DNA from: Paraburkholderia mimosarum LMG 23256 = NBRC 106338
GTDB taxonomy: Bacteria > Pseudomonadota > Gammaproteobacteria > Burkholderiales > Burkholderiaceae
Direction: 5' to 3'
Assembly (NCBI RefSeq): GCF_000739815.1
Contig: NZ_BBJJ01000066.1
Location: 1 to 35,751 of the forward strand
Length of the DNA: 35,751 nt
Shown here: in pieces, positions 16,637 through 25,015 of the stretch
How the letters are laid out: each line of letters opens with the position of its first letter
How positions within the stretch are numbered: position 1 is the first letter of the stretch
The notes under the pieces: generated by a model
Told to the model about the DNA's origin: nothing
Databases searched by the model: none
Seen by the model: only the letters and a program-made list of their open reading frames with translations
Translations under genes and position numbers: made by a program

Positions 16637-18427
16637 ATGAAGCCGATCCGATACACCATCGTCCCGAAGAATCCCGCCGCGCATCTGTTCGAGGTGACGC
16701 TCACGGTCGACGACCCAGCGCCGGAGGGCCAGTGCTTCATGCTGCCCGTGTGGATTCCGGGCAGCTACATGGTGCGCGAGTTCGCGCGCAACATCGTCAC
16801 GCTGCGGGCCTTCAACGATGCCGGCCGCAAGGTGCGCGTGACGAAGACCGACAAGCATTCGTGGCAGGCCGCGCCCGTGAAGGGCGCACTCACGCTGCGC
16901 TACGAGGTCTATGCGTGGGACCTGTCGGTGCGCGCTGCGCATCTCGACGACACCGTGGGCTTCTTCAACGGCACGAGCGTCTTTCTTGCGGCGCTCGGGC
17001 ACGAGACGGCGCAGCACGTGGTCGACATCCAGCGCCCCGATGGGCACGCCTACCGCCACTGGCGCGTCGGCACGGCGCTCACCGAAGCGCGCGGCACCAA
17101 GCGCTACGGCTTCGGCGAATACACGGCCGCCGACTACGACGAACTGATCGATCATCCGGTCACACTCGGCGAGTTCACGCTCGCGAGCTTCAAGGCGCAC
17201 GGCGTGCCGCACGACATCGTGATCGCGGGCCGCGTGGTGGCGCTCGACATCGAGCGCCTCGCCGCCGATCTGAAGAAGATCTGCGAGGCGCAGATCGCGC
17301 TTTTCGAGCCGCGCACGAAACGCGCGCCGATGGAGCGCTACGTGTTCATGACGCAGGCCGTGAGCGACGGTTACGGCGGCCTCGAGCATCGCGCCTCGAC
17401 GGCGCTGATCTGCAATCGCACGGATCTGCCGGTGAAGGGCAAGCCTGAGACGTCGGAAGGCTACCGCACCTATCTGGGCCTGTGCAGCCACGAATACTTC
17501 CACACCTGGAACGTGAAGCGCATCAAGCCCGCCGCGTTCGTGCCGTACGACCTCACGCGCGAGGACTATACGTCGCTGCTGTGGCTCTTCGAGGGGTTCA
17601 CGTCCTACTACGACGACCTCATGCTCGTGCGCAGCGGCCTCATTTCCGCCGACGAATACTTCGGTCTCCTCGGCAAGACGATAGCCGGCGTGCTGCGCGG
17701 CGCGGGGCGCCTGAAACAGAGCGTCGCGGAAAGCTCGTTCGACGCGTGGGTCAAGTACTACCGCCAGGACGAGAACGCGTCGAATGCGATCGTCAGCTAT
17801 TACACGAAGGGCTCGCTCGTCGCCTTGGCATTCGACCTGTCGATCCGCGCGCAAACGAACGGCCGCAAATCGCTCGACGACGTCATGCGCCTCCTGTGGC
17901 AGCGCTACGGGCGCGACTTCTATCGCGGCAAGCCGGTGGGCGTGGGCGAGGACGATGTCGAGGCGCTGATCGCCGAGGCGACGGGTGTCGAACTGGGCGC
18001 GCTCTTTAGCGACGCCGTGCGCGGCACGCGCGATCTGCCGCTCGCGGCACTGTTCGAGCCGTTCGGCGTGACGCTCCAAGGCGAACCGGACCGCGGCGCG
18101 AAGCCGTCGCTCGGCGCGCGCCTGCGCGGGGGCGCGGAGGCGACGCTCGTCGTGGTCTACGAAGGCGGTGCGGCGCAGAAGGCGGGACTTTCGGCAGGCG
18201 ACGCGATCGTCGCGCTCGACGGCCTGCGCGTGACGGGCGCGAATCTCGACGCGCTGCTCTCGCGCTACCAGCCGGGCGCCAAAGTCGAGATCCACGCATT
18301 CCGCCGCGACGAGCTTCGCGTGGCGCGTTTGACGCTCGATGCGCCCGACGTCCCGCGCTACAAGCTCGGCACTGCCGACAAACCGGCGGCCGTACTTGGT
18401 CTGCGCAAGCGCTGGCTGGCGGCCTGA
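16637..18427 (+). CDS. M61-family glycyl aminopeptidase-like metallopeptidase with PDZ domain
   Basis: This 596-residue protein is related to the M61 glycyl aminopeptidase of Sphingomonas. The N-terminal beta domain (about 1-170) is followed by a thermolysin-like catalytic domain with the zinc motif HEYFHTWNVKRIKP (HExxH near residue 285) and the downstream zinc-ligand Glu in LWLFEGFTSYYDDLM. A C-terminal PDZ domain (about 490-580) contains GGAAQKAGLSAGDAIVALDGLRV. No signal peptide is evident, so the protein is probably cytoplasmic or exported by an unclear route. The start MKPIRYTIVPKNPAAHLFEV matches the family. It stands alone between two terminators, 136 bases after dsbC. Confidence 0.93.
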   Translation: MKPIRYTIVPKNPAAHLFEVTLTVDDPAPEGQCFMLPVWIPGSYMVREFARNIVTLRAFNDAGRKVRVTKTDKHSWQAAPVKGALTLRYEVYAWDLSVRAAHLDDTVGFFNGTSVFLAALGHETAQHVVDIQRPDGHAYRHWRVGTALTEARGTKRYGFGEYTAADYDELIDHPVTLGEFTLASFKAHGVPHDIVIAGRVVALDIERLAADLKKICEAQIALFEPRTKRAPMERYVFMTQAVSDGYGGLEHRASTALICNRTDLPVKGKPETSEGYRTYLGLCSHEYFHTWNVKRIKPAAFVPYDLTREDYTSLLWLFEGFTSYYDDLMLVRSGLISADEYFGLLGKTIAGVLRGAGRLKQSVAESSFDAWVKYYRQDENASNAIVSYYTKGSLVALAFDLSIRAQTNGRKSLDDVMRLLWQRYGRDFYRGKPVGVGEDDVEALIAEATGVELGALFSDAVRGTRDLPLAALFEPFGVTLQGEPDRGAKPSLGARLRGGAEATLVVVYEGGAAQKAGLSAGDAIVALDGLRVTGANLDALLSRYQPGAKVEIHAFRRDELRVARLTLDAPDVPRYKLGTADKPAAVLGLRKRWLAA

Positions 18428-18468
18428 GCTAATTGCGCGCCGCACATTCGCGACGCGGCGACACCTTG

Positions 18469-18503
18469 AACGGCGTGGGCGAAATGCCCCACGCCGTTTT
18501 TTT
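18469..18503 (+). terminator. Intrinsic terminator of the M61 peptidase gene
   Basis: An 11-bp perfect stem (AACGGCGTGGG / CCCACGCCGTT) with an 8-base loop is followed by a further five T. It lies about 40 bases after the stop codon. Confidence 0.9.
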
Positions 18504-18628
18504 GTGCCTCCGATTGTTCTATCGCTGCAACAATCCGTCGTCGGCGGGCTACTTTTTCGGGGCGCGGCAAATCAACACAATGGCTTCACTCGCGCAACGT
18601 TGCGCAACTGAGACCCGAAGGAGCCACC

Positions 18629-19225
18629 ATGACCACGATCCTGCAAATCAATTCCGCCGCCCGTTCGCAAGGCGCCCAGTCGACGCTGCTCGTCAATGAA
18701 TTGACGGAGCGTCTGCAACAATCGAATCCGGGCGCGACGGTCGTCAAGCGCAACCTGCAAGCCGAGCCGCTGCCGCACCTCGACGACGCCGTCCTCGGCG
18801 CGTTCTTCACGCCGGCCGAGCAGCGCACGCCGGAACAGCAGGCCATCGCCGCGCGCAGCGAAGCGCTGATCGCGGAACTGCAAGCCGCGGACATCATCGT
18901 GATCGGCGCTCCGATGTACAACTTCGGCGTATCGTCGCAGCTCAAGACGTACTTCGACTGGATCGCGCGTGCCGGCATCACGTTCCGCTACACCGCGAAC
19001 GGCCCTGAAGGTCTCGTGGCGGGCAAGAAGGTGTTCATCGTTTCGGCTCGCGGCGGCAAGTATCAAGGCACCCCGCACGACAGCCAGACGCCGTACCTGA
19101 AGTCGTTCCTCGGCTTCCTCGGCATGACCGACGTCAGCTTCATCTACGCCGAAGGTCTGAACATGGGCCCGGAAGCGGCCAGCGCAGCGCTTGCCGGCGC
19201 ACGCGAGGCGATCGCGACGGCGTAA
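18629..19225 (+). CDS. azoR: FMN-dependent NADH azoreductase
   Basis: This 198-residue flavodoxin-like oxidoreductase uses NADH to reduce quinones and azo compounds in two-electron steps. Visible are the FMN phosphate loop ILQINSAARSQGAQST (residues 4-19), the isoalloxazine-binding segment IGAPMYNFGVSSQLKTYFDWIARAGITF and SARGGKY, with the C-terminal FLGFLGMTDVSFIYAEGL. The length is normal. The ATG has a strong AGGAG eight bases upstream. It is a single-gene unit between its own upstream region (18504-18628) and a bidirectional terminator shared with ung. Confidence 0.94.
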   Translation: MTTILQINSAARSQGAQSTLLVNELTERLQQSNPGATVVKRNLQAEPLPHLDDAVLGAFFTPAEQRTPEQQAIAARSEALIAELQAADIIVIGAPMYNFGVSSQLKTYFDWIARAGITFRYTANGPEGLVAGKKVFIVSARGGKYQGTPHDSQTPYLKSFLGFLGMTDVSFIYAEGLNMGPEAASAALAGAREAIATA

Positions 19226-19247
19226 GTCTCCGATCAGGCTCGAAAGC

Positions 19248-19283
19248 AAAAACGCCACGAAAGCGATTTCGTGGCGTTTTTTT
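19248..19283. terminator. Bidirectional intrinsic terminator between azoR and ung
   Basis: AAACGCCACGAAA pairs with TTTCGTGGCGTTT around a GCGA loop, flanked by A-rich and T-rich runs (seven T). It serves both convergent genes. Confidence 0.95.
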
Positions 19284-19301
19284 ATTGCGTGGCGCGAAGG
19301 C

Positions 19302-20261
19302 TCAGGCGAGCACGACGCCTTCCGCCGGCAGACGCCAGTCGATCGGCTGGCGGCCGTGCGCTTGCAGATACTCGTTCGCCTGCGCGAAGTGCCCGCAGCC
19401 GAGAAAGCCGCGATGCGCGGAAAGCGGCGACGGATGCGGGGCTTCGAGCACGCAATGCGAGCCGGAAAGCAGCGCACGCTTGTTTTGCGCGTGCGCGCCC
19501 CACAGCATGAACACGAGATGCTCGTGGCGCGCGGCGAGTTCATGGATCAGCGTATCGGTGCAGCGCTCCCAGCCGCGCTTCGCGTGGCTCGCGGCGCTGG
19601 CGCGCTCGACGGTCAGCACGGTGTTCAGTAGCAGCACGCCCTGGCGCGCCCAGGCATCGAGACAGCCGTGCGCCGGCGCTTCGATGCCGAGGCTCGCCGC
19701 TATCTCCTTGAAGATGTTGCGCAGCGACGGCGGCGGGCGCACCGAGGGCGGCACCGAGAAGGCCAGGCCGTGCGCCTGCGGCGTGCCGCGATCTTCGCCG
19801 TGATACGGATCCTGGCCGAGGATCACGACTTTCACGTCGTCGGGCGAGGTGAGGCGCAGCGCGCGGAACACATCGGCGGGATAGACGGTCTTGCCCGCCG
19901 CACGCTCGGCGTCGACGAAGCGGCACAGCGGTGCGTAGGCGTCGCTCGCGATAAAGGGCGCGAGCAGCTCGCGCCAGGCGGCGGGCAGGACGTCAAACTG
20001 GTCTTCGAGGCGGGTGGTGTCGACCGCGGCCTGCGGCGTGGCGTGTTCGTGGGACATGTCGGGTGCGGGCATAACGGCGGGCGAGCGGGCGGGCGCCGGA
20101 AATTCGTCGTCGTCGAACAGCGAGAAGATCGTGATCTGGCGCGGGTCGACTTCGGGCAGGGGCGGCTCGTCGAGCGTGGCTTGCGCCGTGTCGGACAGAT
20201 CGTCGTCGAAGAGCGAGGCCTGCACCGGCGTCGCGACGCGCGGGCGTTTCGTGGAGGTCAT
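19302..20261 (-). CDS. ung: Uracil-DNA glycosylase, family 1, with N-terminal extension
   Basis: Ung removes uracil from DNA to start base excision repair. The catalytic domain (about residues 90-319) carries the water-activating Asp in VVILGQDPYHGEDRG, LLLNTVLTVE, LWGAHAQNK and the DNA-intercalating loop HPSPLSAHRGFLG. All family 1 motifs are present. At 319 residues it is about 90 longer than E. coli Ung. The additional N-terminal part is acidic and Pro/Ala-rich, and holds two segments, QASLFDDD (14-21) and QITIFSLFDDD (42-52), that look like beta-clamp-binding pentapeptides. The ATG at 20261 follows a 162-base gap after the CYTH gene; no strong ribosome-binding site is seen. Within the tail, the DDDEF stretch also resembles an SSB acidic tip. 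Confidence 0.96.
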   Translation of the reverse strand: MTSTKRPRVATPVQASLFDDDLSDTAQATLDEPPLPEVDPRQITIFSLFDDDEFPAPARSPAVMPAPDMSHEHATPQAAVDTTRLEDQFDVLPAAWRELLAPFIASDAYAPLCRFVDAERAAGKTVYPADVFRALRLTSPDDVKVVILGQDPYHGEDRGTPQAHGLAFSVPPSVRPPPSLRNIFKEIAASLGIEAPAHGCLDAWARQGVLLLNTVLTVERASAASHAKRGWERCTDTLIHELAARHEHLVFMLWGAHAQNKRALLSGSHCVLEAPHPSPLSAHRGFLGCGHFAQANEYLQAHGRQPIDWRLPAEGVVLA

Positions 20262-20338
20262 GGGCGGCAAGTGTCGCAGCAATTGCGCGGCGATTCAATC
20301 GGGCGCGGGCGCGGCAGGGCGGGCGGTTGGGAATTGGC

Positions 20339-20356
20339 GTTAGTGCTGCAACTAAC
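20339..20356. repeat. Inverted repeat GTTAGT-N6-ACTAAC between the CYTH gene and ung
   Basis: Perfect 6-bp arms surround GCTGCA. No T-run follows on either strand, so it is not a standard terminator. It lies about 78 bases upstream of the ung start and could be an operator or a transcript-end hairpin. Confidence 0.4.
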
Positions 20357-20423
20357 AGCGCCATTGCGCGTGCCGTTTCGAGTGCCCTTTTTCTGCCTCG
20401 CGCGGCGGATGGCCGCGTCGTTG

Positions 20424-21050
20424 TCAGCCTTCCCGCAGCTTGTATCCGCGCTGAGCCTTGCTGATGTCGTCAGGCGCGAGGCCCGGCAGCGCCGTCGCGA
20501 GTTCCGCCGCGAGCGTGTGCAGGGCGGCTTCGTCACCCGCCTTCAGTTCGAGCTCGATTTCGCAGATCGGCGTGCGGCGGGTCTGGCCGTTCACGTCCGC
20601 CGTGATCTCGCCTTGGTCGATGGCTGCTTCCACCTGTGCGCCATCGACTTCGAGCGTCCATAGCGTGCGAGTGAAATCGGTGCGAAAGAGCGGAATCAGG
20701 TCCGCAGCCGCCTCCGAAAGCGCAGTCGAAACGCCGGCTTCGTCGCATTCGTGCAGGAGCCTGTCGATTTCGAGCGCTTCGCCCGCCACCGGCATTTCCC
20801 ACTCGTGCCGCGCGTGCAGCCCGTTTTGTGCCCCGCCGGCGGTCTTGAACGTCTGCAGCCAGCCTTCGGGCGTGCGGCGCAGCCGCAGCGCGCTCTTTGC
20901 GCGCGCCAGCGCGAGCGCCGGCGTGTCGAAGTAGACGTTTTCGAGCCTGATGGCGCGGCCCGGCGCACCGGCGCGCGTCCCGAACAGACGCAGCGCGGCG
21001 TCCACCTGATCGCTCGGAAGCGCAAGCTTGATTTCGCGTTCGATACCCAT
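20424..21050 (-). CDS. CYTH-domain triphosphatase-like protein
   Basis: This 208-residue protein consists of one CYTH domain, the fold shared by inorganic triphosphatases (YgiF), thiamine triphosphatase and class IV adenylate cyclase. The N-terminal ExExK signature is present as MGIEREIKLAL. Tunnel-wall strands with alternating charged residues follow: RLENVYFDTP, ALRLRRTPEGWLQTFK, HEWEMPV, CEIELELKAGD. It lacks the C-terminal CHAD domain of longer relatives. The ATG at 21050 gives the signature at the very start. The stop of trpC (21074) is only 23 bases upstream, so it is probably the last gene of the trp transcript. The substrate is unknown; hydrolysis of inorganic triphosphate is most likely from the family. 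Confidence 0.88.
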   Translation of the reverse strand: MGIEREIKLALPSDQVDAALRLFGTRAGAPGRAIRLENVYFDTPALALARAKSALRLRRTPEGWLQTFKTAGGAQNGLHARHEWEMPVAGEALEIDRLLHECDEAGVSTALSEAAADLIPLFRTDFTRTLWTLEVDGAQVEAAIDQGEITADVNGQTRRTPICEIELELKAGDEAALHTLAAELATALPGLAPDDISKAQRGYKLREG

Positions 21051-21073
21051 GTTGGCTCTGGACTTACATGCAA

Positions 21074-21859
21074 TCAAAAGAACATCCGCGCAAGTTCAGC
21101 GCCCGGTTGCTCTGCGCGCATGAACGCCTCGCCCACGAGGAACGTATGGACCGACAGCGCGCGCATCTTCTCGACGTCGGCGCGCGAAAGAATGCCCGAC
21201 TCGGTCACGACGATGCGGTCTTCCGGCACCTCGTCGAGCATGCCGATGGTGGTTTCCAGCGTGGTTTCGAACGTGCGCAGGTTACGGTTGTTGATGCCGA
21301 TGAGCGGGGTCTTCAGCGTGAGCGCGTGCGCAAGCTCGTCGCGGTCGTGCACTTCGACGAGCACCGCGAGACCGAGCGAATGCGCGAACGCTTCGAGCTC
21401 GCGCATCTGCCCGGGCTCGAGCGCGGCGGCGATCAGCAGGATCGCGTCGGCGCCCATCGCGCGCGCCTCGAGGATCTGGTACGGATCGACGATGAAGTCC
21501 TTGCGCAGGACGGGCAGGTCGCACGCGGCGCGCGCGGCTTCGAGGTACGCCGCGCTGCCCTGGAAGAACTGCACGTCGGTGAGCACGGAAAGGCAGGCCG
21601 CGCCGCCTTCGGCGTACGAGCGCGCGATCTCGGCGGGCTGGAAGTCTGCGCGCAGCACGCCTTTCGAGGGGCTCGCCTTCTTCACTTCGGCGATCACGGC
21701 GGCCTGGCCGTTGACGTGTTTCGCGCGCAGCGCGCCGACGAAATCGCGCAGGTCACGCGCGCTCGCGGCGAGCCGCAGTTCTTCGAGCGGGGCGCTCTGC
21801 TCGGCGGCGCGCACTTCTTCGCGCTTGACCGCGATGATCTTTTCGAGGATGTCACTCAT
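21074..21859 (-). CDS. trpC: Indole-3-glycerol phosphate synthase
   Basis: TrpC closes the indole ring in tryptophan synthesis. The 261-residue TIM barrel has family motifs VIAEVKKASPSKGVLRADFQP (catalytic Lys region), LSVLTDVQFFQGSAAYL, PVLRKDFIVDPYQI (RKDF with the catalytic Lys), EVHDRDEL, IGINNRNLRTFE and VTESGI. It is monofunctional, without a fused TrpF as found in E. coli. The start MSDILEKIIAVKREEV is normal. It lies 27 bases after trpD in the trpEGDC operon. Confidence 0.98.
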   Translation of the reverse strand: MSDILEKIIAVKREEVRAAEQSAPLEELRLAASARDLRDFVGALRAKHVNGQAAVIAEVKKASPSKGVLRADFQPAEIARSYAEGGAACLSVLTDVQFFQGSAAYLEAARAACDLPVLRKDFIVDPYQILEARAMGADAILLIAAALEPGQMRELEAFAHSLGLAVLVEVHDRDELAHALTLKTPLIGINNRNLRTFETTLETTIGMLDEVPEDRIVVTESGILSRADVEKMRALSVHTFLVGEAFMRAEQPGAELARMFF

Positions 21860-21886
21860 GATGTCGGGAGCAAAAACGGTGTGGGA

Positions 21887-22915
21887 TCAGCGTTTGAACT
21901 GTTGCGTGAAGCGTACCAGTTCGTCGACTTTGGCGCGTGCGCGCCCGCTCGCGAGTGTCTCGCGGGCCAGCGCGATGCCATCGCCAATCGAGTCCGTCAT
22001 GTTCGCCGAATAGAGGGCCGTGCCGGCATTGAGCACGACGATCTCGCGTGCCGTACCCGGCTCGTTCGAGAGCGCACCGAGCAGCATGGCCTTCGATTCT
22101 TCGGCGTTCTCGACCTTGAGCGAGCGGTTGGAGACCATTTGCATGCCGAAGTCTTCGGGGTGGATCTCGTACTCGCTAATCTTGCCGTCCTTGAGTTCGC
22201 CCACGAGCGTGGCGGCGCCGAGCGACACTTCGTCCATGCCGTCCTTGCCGTACACCACGCACACGTGCTTCGCGCCGAGGCGCTCCATCACGCGCACCTG
22301 AATGCCGACGAGGTCCGGGTGGAACACGCCCATCAGCTGATTGGGCGCGCCGGCCGGATTCGTGAGCGGCCCGAGAATGTTGAAGATCGTGCGCACGCCC
22401 AGTTCGCGGCGCACGGCGGCGATGTTCTTCATCGCGGGATGGTGGTTGGGCGCGAACATGAAGCCCATGCCCGTCTCGGCGATCGACGCGGCCACCTGTT
22501 CCGGCTGCAGGTCGATGTTCACGCCGAGCGCTTCGAGCACGTCGGCACTGCCCGATTTGCTGGAGACGCCGCGGTTGCCGTGCTTCGCGACCTTGGCACC
22601 CGCCGCCGCGACCACGAACATCGAAGCCGTGGAGATATTGAAGGTGTGCGAACCATCGCCGCCGGTGCCGACGATGTCGATGAAGTTCGAGTTGTCCTTC
22701 ACCTCCACGTGCTTCGCGAACTCGCGCATCACCGTGGCTGCGGCCGTGATCTCGCCGATGGTTTCCTTCTTCACGCGCAGGCCGGTGATGATGGCGGCCG
22801 AGAGCACCGGCGAAAGCTCGCCGCGCATGATGAGGCGCATCAGATGGAGCATCTCGTCGTGAAAGATCTCGCGGTGCTCGATCGTGCGTTGAAGCGCTTC
22901 CTGCGGGGTAATCAT
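21887..22915 (-). CDS. trpD: Anthranilate phosphoribosyltransferase
   Basis: TrpD transfers phosphoribose from PRPP to anthranilate. The 342-residue protein shows the glycine-rich PRPP motif IVGTGGDGSHTFNIST, KHGNRGVSSKSGSADVLEALG, FMFAPNHHPAMKN and FNILGPLTNPAG. All are diagnostic. The ATG at 22915 lies 16 bases after the trpG stop, consistent with translation from one operon mRNA. It is monofunctional (not fused to TrpG). Confidence 0.98.
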   Translation of the reverse strand: MITPQEALQRTIEHREIFHDEMLHLMRLIMRGELSPVLSAAIITGLRVKKETIGEITAAATVMREFAKHVEVKDNSNFIDIVGTGGDGSHTFNISTASMFVVAAAGAKVAKHGNRGVSSKSGSADVLEALGVNIDLQPEQVAASIAETGMGFMFAPNHHPAMKNIAAVRRELGVRTIFNILGPLTNPAGAPNQLMGVFHPDLVGIQVRVMERLGAKHVCVVYGKDGMDEVSLGAATLVGELKDGKISEYEIHPEDFGMQMVSNRSLKVENAEESKAMLLGALSNEPGTAREIVVLNAGTALYSANMTDSIGDGIALARETLASGRARAKVDELVRFTQQFKR

Positions 22916-22931
22916 GATGTTCGTCTCCGTA

Positions 22932-23507
22932 TCAAGCGCTCTTGGTTTGCTTCAGGAAGTTCTCGAACAGCGCGTGGCCGTGTTCCGAGAGAATCGATTC
23001 CGGATGGAACTGCACGCCTTCCACCGCGAGTTCGCGGTGACGCACGCCCATGATTTCGCCGTCGTCGGTCCACGCCGAGATTTCGAGGCAGTCGGGCAGC
23101 GACTCGCGCTCGATCGCGAGCGAGTGATAGCGCGTGACGTTGAAGTGCTTCGGCAGATCGGCGAATACGCCTTTGCAGTCGGTTTCGATCTGGCTCACCT
23201 TGCCGTGCATGATGGTCTTCGCGCGCACGACACGGCCGCCGAACGCCTCGCCGATGGCCTGATGGCCGAGGCACACGCCGAGAATCGGCGTCTTGCCCGC
23301 GAATTCGCGCAGCACGTCGAGCGTGATGCCCGCATGCTGCGGGTTGCTCGGTCCGGGCGAGAGACAGATGCGCGCCGGATTGAGTTTCGCGATCTCGTCG
23401 AGGGTGATCTCGTCGTTGCGATACGTGCGGACGTCTTCGCCAAGCTCGCCGAAGTACTGGACGATGTTGTAGGTAAACGAATCGTAGTTGTCGATCATGA
23501 GCAACAT
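22932..23507 (-). CDS. trpG: Anthranilate synthase component II (glutamine amidotransferase)
   Basis: This 191-residue class I glutamine amidotransferase supplies ammonia to TrpE. The triad is visible: Cys79 in GVCLGHQAIGEAFGG, and His and Glu in VQFHPESILSEHG. LSPGPSNPQHAG forms the oxyanion-side motif. The start MLLMIDNYDSFTYNIVQYF is typical and has GGAG upstream; the frame is open 32 codons further upstream into trpE, but that is not protein-like. It lies 14 bases after trpE. Such subunits can also serve 4-amino-4-deoxychorismate synthase (PabA role), and no other copy is in view. Confidence 0.97.
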   Translation of the reverse strand: MLLMIDNYDSFTYNIVQYFGELGEDVRTYRNDEITLDEIAKLNPARICLSPGPSNPQHAGITLDVLREFAGKTPILGVCLGHQAIGEAFGGRVVRAKTIMHGKVSQIETDCKGVFADLPKHFNVTRYHSLAIERESLPDCLEISAWTDDGEIMGVRHRELAVEGVQFHPESILSEHGHALFENFLKQTKSA

Positions 23508-23521
23508 GGTCTTGTCTCCGC

Positions 23522-25015
23522 TCAGAAGTCGCTGTCGAGGCCGTCCTGCACCTGCTCGGCGGCGCGCAGCACGGCGCGCGCCTTGTTTTCGGTTTCCTGC
23601 CATTCGGACTCGGGCACCGAATCCGCGACCACGCCAGCGGCGGCCTGCACATACAGATTGCCGCTGTGGATGAGCCCGGTGCGAATCGCGATCGCGAGGT
23701 CCATCTCGCCGTTGAACGAGAGATAGCCGACCGCGCCGCCGTAGAGGCCGCGCTTCACGGGCTCGAGCTCGTCGATGAGCTCCATCGCGCGCACCTTCGG
23801 AGCGCCCGAGAGCGTGCCGGCCGGGAAGGTGGCGCGCAGCACGTCGAAGTTGTTCATGCCGGGCTTGAGCTTGCCTTCCACCGAACTCACGATGTGCTGC
23901 ACGTGCGAGTACTTTTCGATGACCATCTTGTCGGTCACGGCCACCGAGCCGATTTCGGCGATACGGCCCACGTCGTTGCGCGCGAGATCGATGAGCATGA
24001 CATGCTCGGCAATTTCCTTGGGGTCGTTGAGCAGTTCCGTCGCGAGCTCGGCATCGCGCTCGGGCGTGTTGCCGCGCGGACGCGTGCCCGCGAGCGGCCG
24101 GATCGTCACGATGCGGTCCTCGCCGCGCTTTTCCTGGCGCACCAGAATCTCGGGCGACGCGCCCACCACGTGGAAGTCGCCGAAGTTGTAGTAGTACATG
24201 TACGGCGACGGGTTCAGCGAGCGCAGCGCGCGGTAGAGCGAAAGCGGATTGTCGCGATACGGCTTGATGAGGCGCTGGCCCACCTGCACCTGCATCAGTT
24301 CGCCGGCGGCGATGTATTCCTTGGCCTTGCGCACGGCGGCGAGGTAATCGTCCTTCTTGAATTCGCGGAACGTTTCCGTGCGCACGCTCGCCGAGGTAAC
24401 GGGCGGCTGCACCGTCGTGCGCAGGCGCTGCTTCAGTTCGCGCAGGCGGTGTTTGGCCTTCGTGTAGGCCTCGGGCGTTTGCGGATCGGCGTAGACGATG
24501 AGGTAGAGCTTGCCCGCGAGATTGTCGATGACCGCGACTTCCTCGGTCAGCAGCAACTGGATGTCGGGCAGGCCGAGGTCGTCGGGCGGGCAGGTGTCGG
24601 CGAGCTTCTTCTCGATGTAGCGTACCGCGTCATAGCCGAAGTAGCCCGCGAGACCGCCGCAGAAGCGCGGCAGGCCCGGACGCTGCGCGACCTTGAAGCG
24701 CGCCTGGTACTGCGCGATGAATTCGAGCGGATCGCCGTCATGCGTTTCCAGCACCTGGCCGTCGCGGACGACTTCGGAAACGCCATTGCGTGTGCGGATC
24801 AGCGAACGCGCGGGCAGCCCGATGAACGAGTAGCGCCCGAAGCGCTCGCCGCCCACGACGGACTCCAGCAGGAAAGAATTCGCGCCGCCGCGCTCGGGCT
24901 GCGCGAGCTTGAGGTACAGCGAGAGCGGCGTTTCGAGGTCGGCGAGCGCCTCGGCGATCAGCGGAATGCGGTTGTAGCCCTCGTTGGCGAGGGACTGAAA
25001 TTCGAGTTCGGTCAT
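23522..25015 (-). CDS. trpE: Anthranilate synthase component I
   Basis: TrpE converts chorismate to anthranilate with ammonia from TrpG. The 497-residue protein has the N-terminal regulatory domain with LLESVVGGERFGRYSFIG (the LLES element is linked to tryptophan feedback binding) and the chorismate-binding domain with TIRPLAGTRPRGNTPERD, LIDLARNDVGRIAEIGSV, FPAGTLSGAPKVRAMELIDELE and AAAGVVADSVPESEWQET. The ATG at 25015 has AGGA upstream and gives the family N-terminus. The frame stays open to 25249, but I reject that extension as leader RNA. An attenuator controlled by a Trp-rich leader peptide lies about 320-450 bases upstream. Confidence 0.97.
   Translation of the reverse strand: MTELEFQSLANEGYNRIPLIAEALADLETPLSLYLKLAQPERGGANSFLLESVVGGERFGRYSFIGLPARSLIRTRNGVSEVVRDGQVLETHDGDPLEFIAQYQARFKVAQRPGLPRFCGGLAGYFGYDAVRYIEKKLADTCPPDDLGLPDIQLLLTEEVAVIDNLAGKLYLIVYADPQTPEAYTKAKHRLRELKQRLRTTVQPPVTSASVRTETFREFKKDDYLAAVRKAKEYIAAGELMQVQVGQRLIKPYRDNPLSLYRALRSLNPSPYMYYYNFGDFHVVGASPEILVRQEKRGEDRIVTIRPLAGTRPRGNTPERDAELATELLNDPKEIAEHVMLIDLARNDVGRIAEIGSVAVTDKMVIEKYSHVQHIVSSVEGKLKPGMNNFDVLRATFPAGTLSGAPKVRAMELIDELEPVKRGLYGGAVGYLSFNGEMDLAIAIRTGLIHSGNLYVQAAAGVVADSVPESEWQETENKARAVLRAAEQVQDGLDSDF

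Noticed and set aside
16457..18445. 662-codon open frame on the minus strand opposite the M61 peptidase
   Set aside because: Antisense shadow of a well-supported gene; composition is Arg/Ala/His-rich and no motif is seen.
21068..23053. 661-codon plus-strand frame across trpC and trpD
   Set aside because: It spans two real genes and their gap on the other strand, and has no protein-like features.
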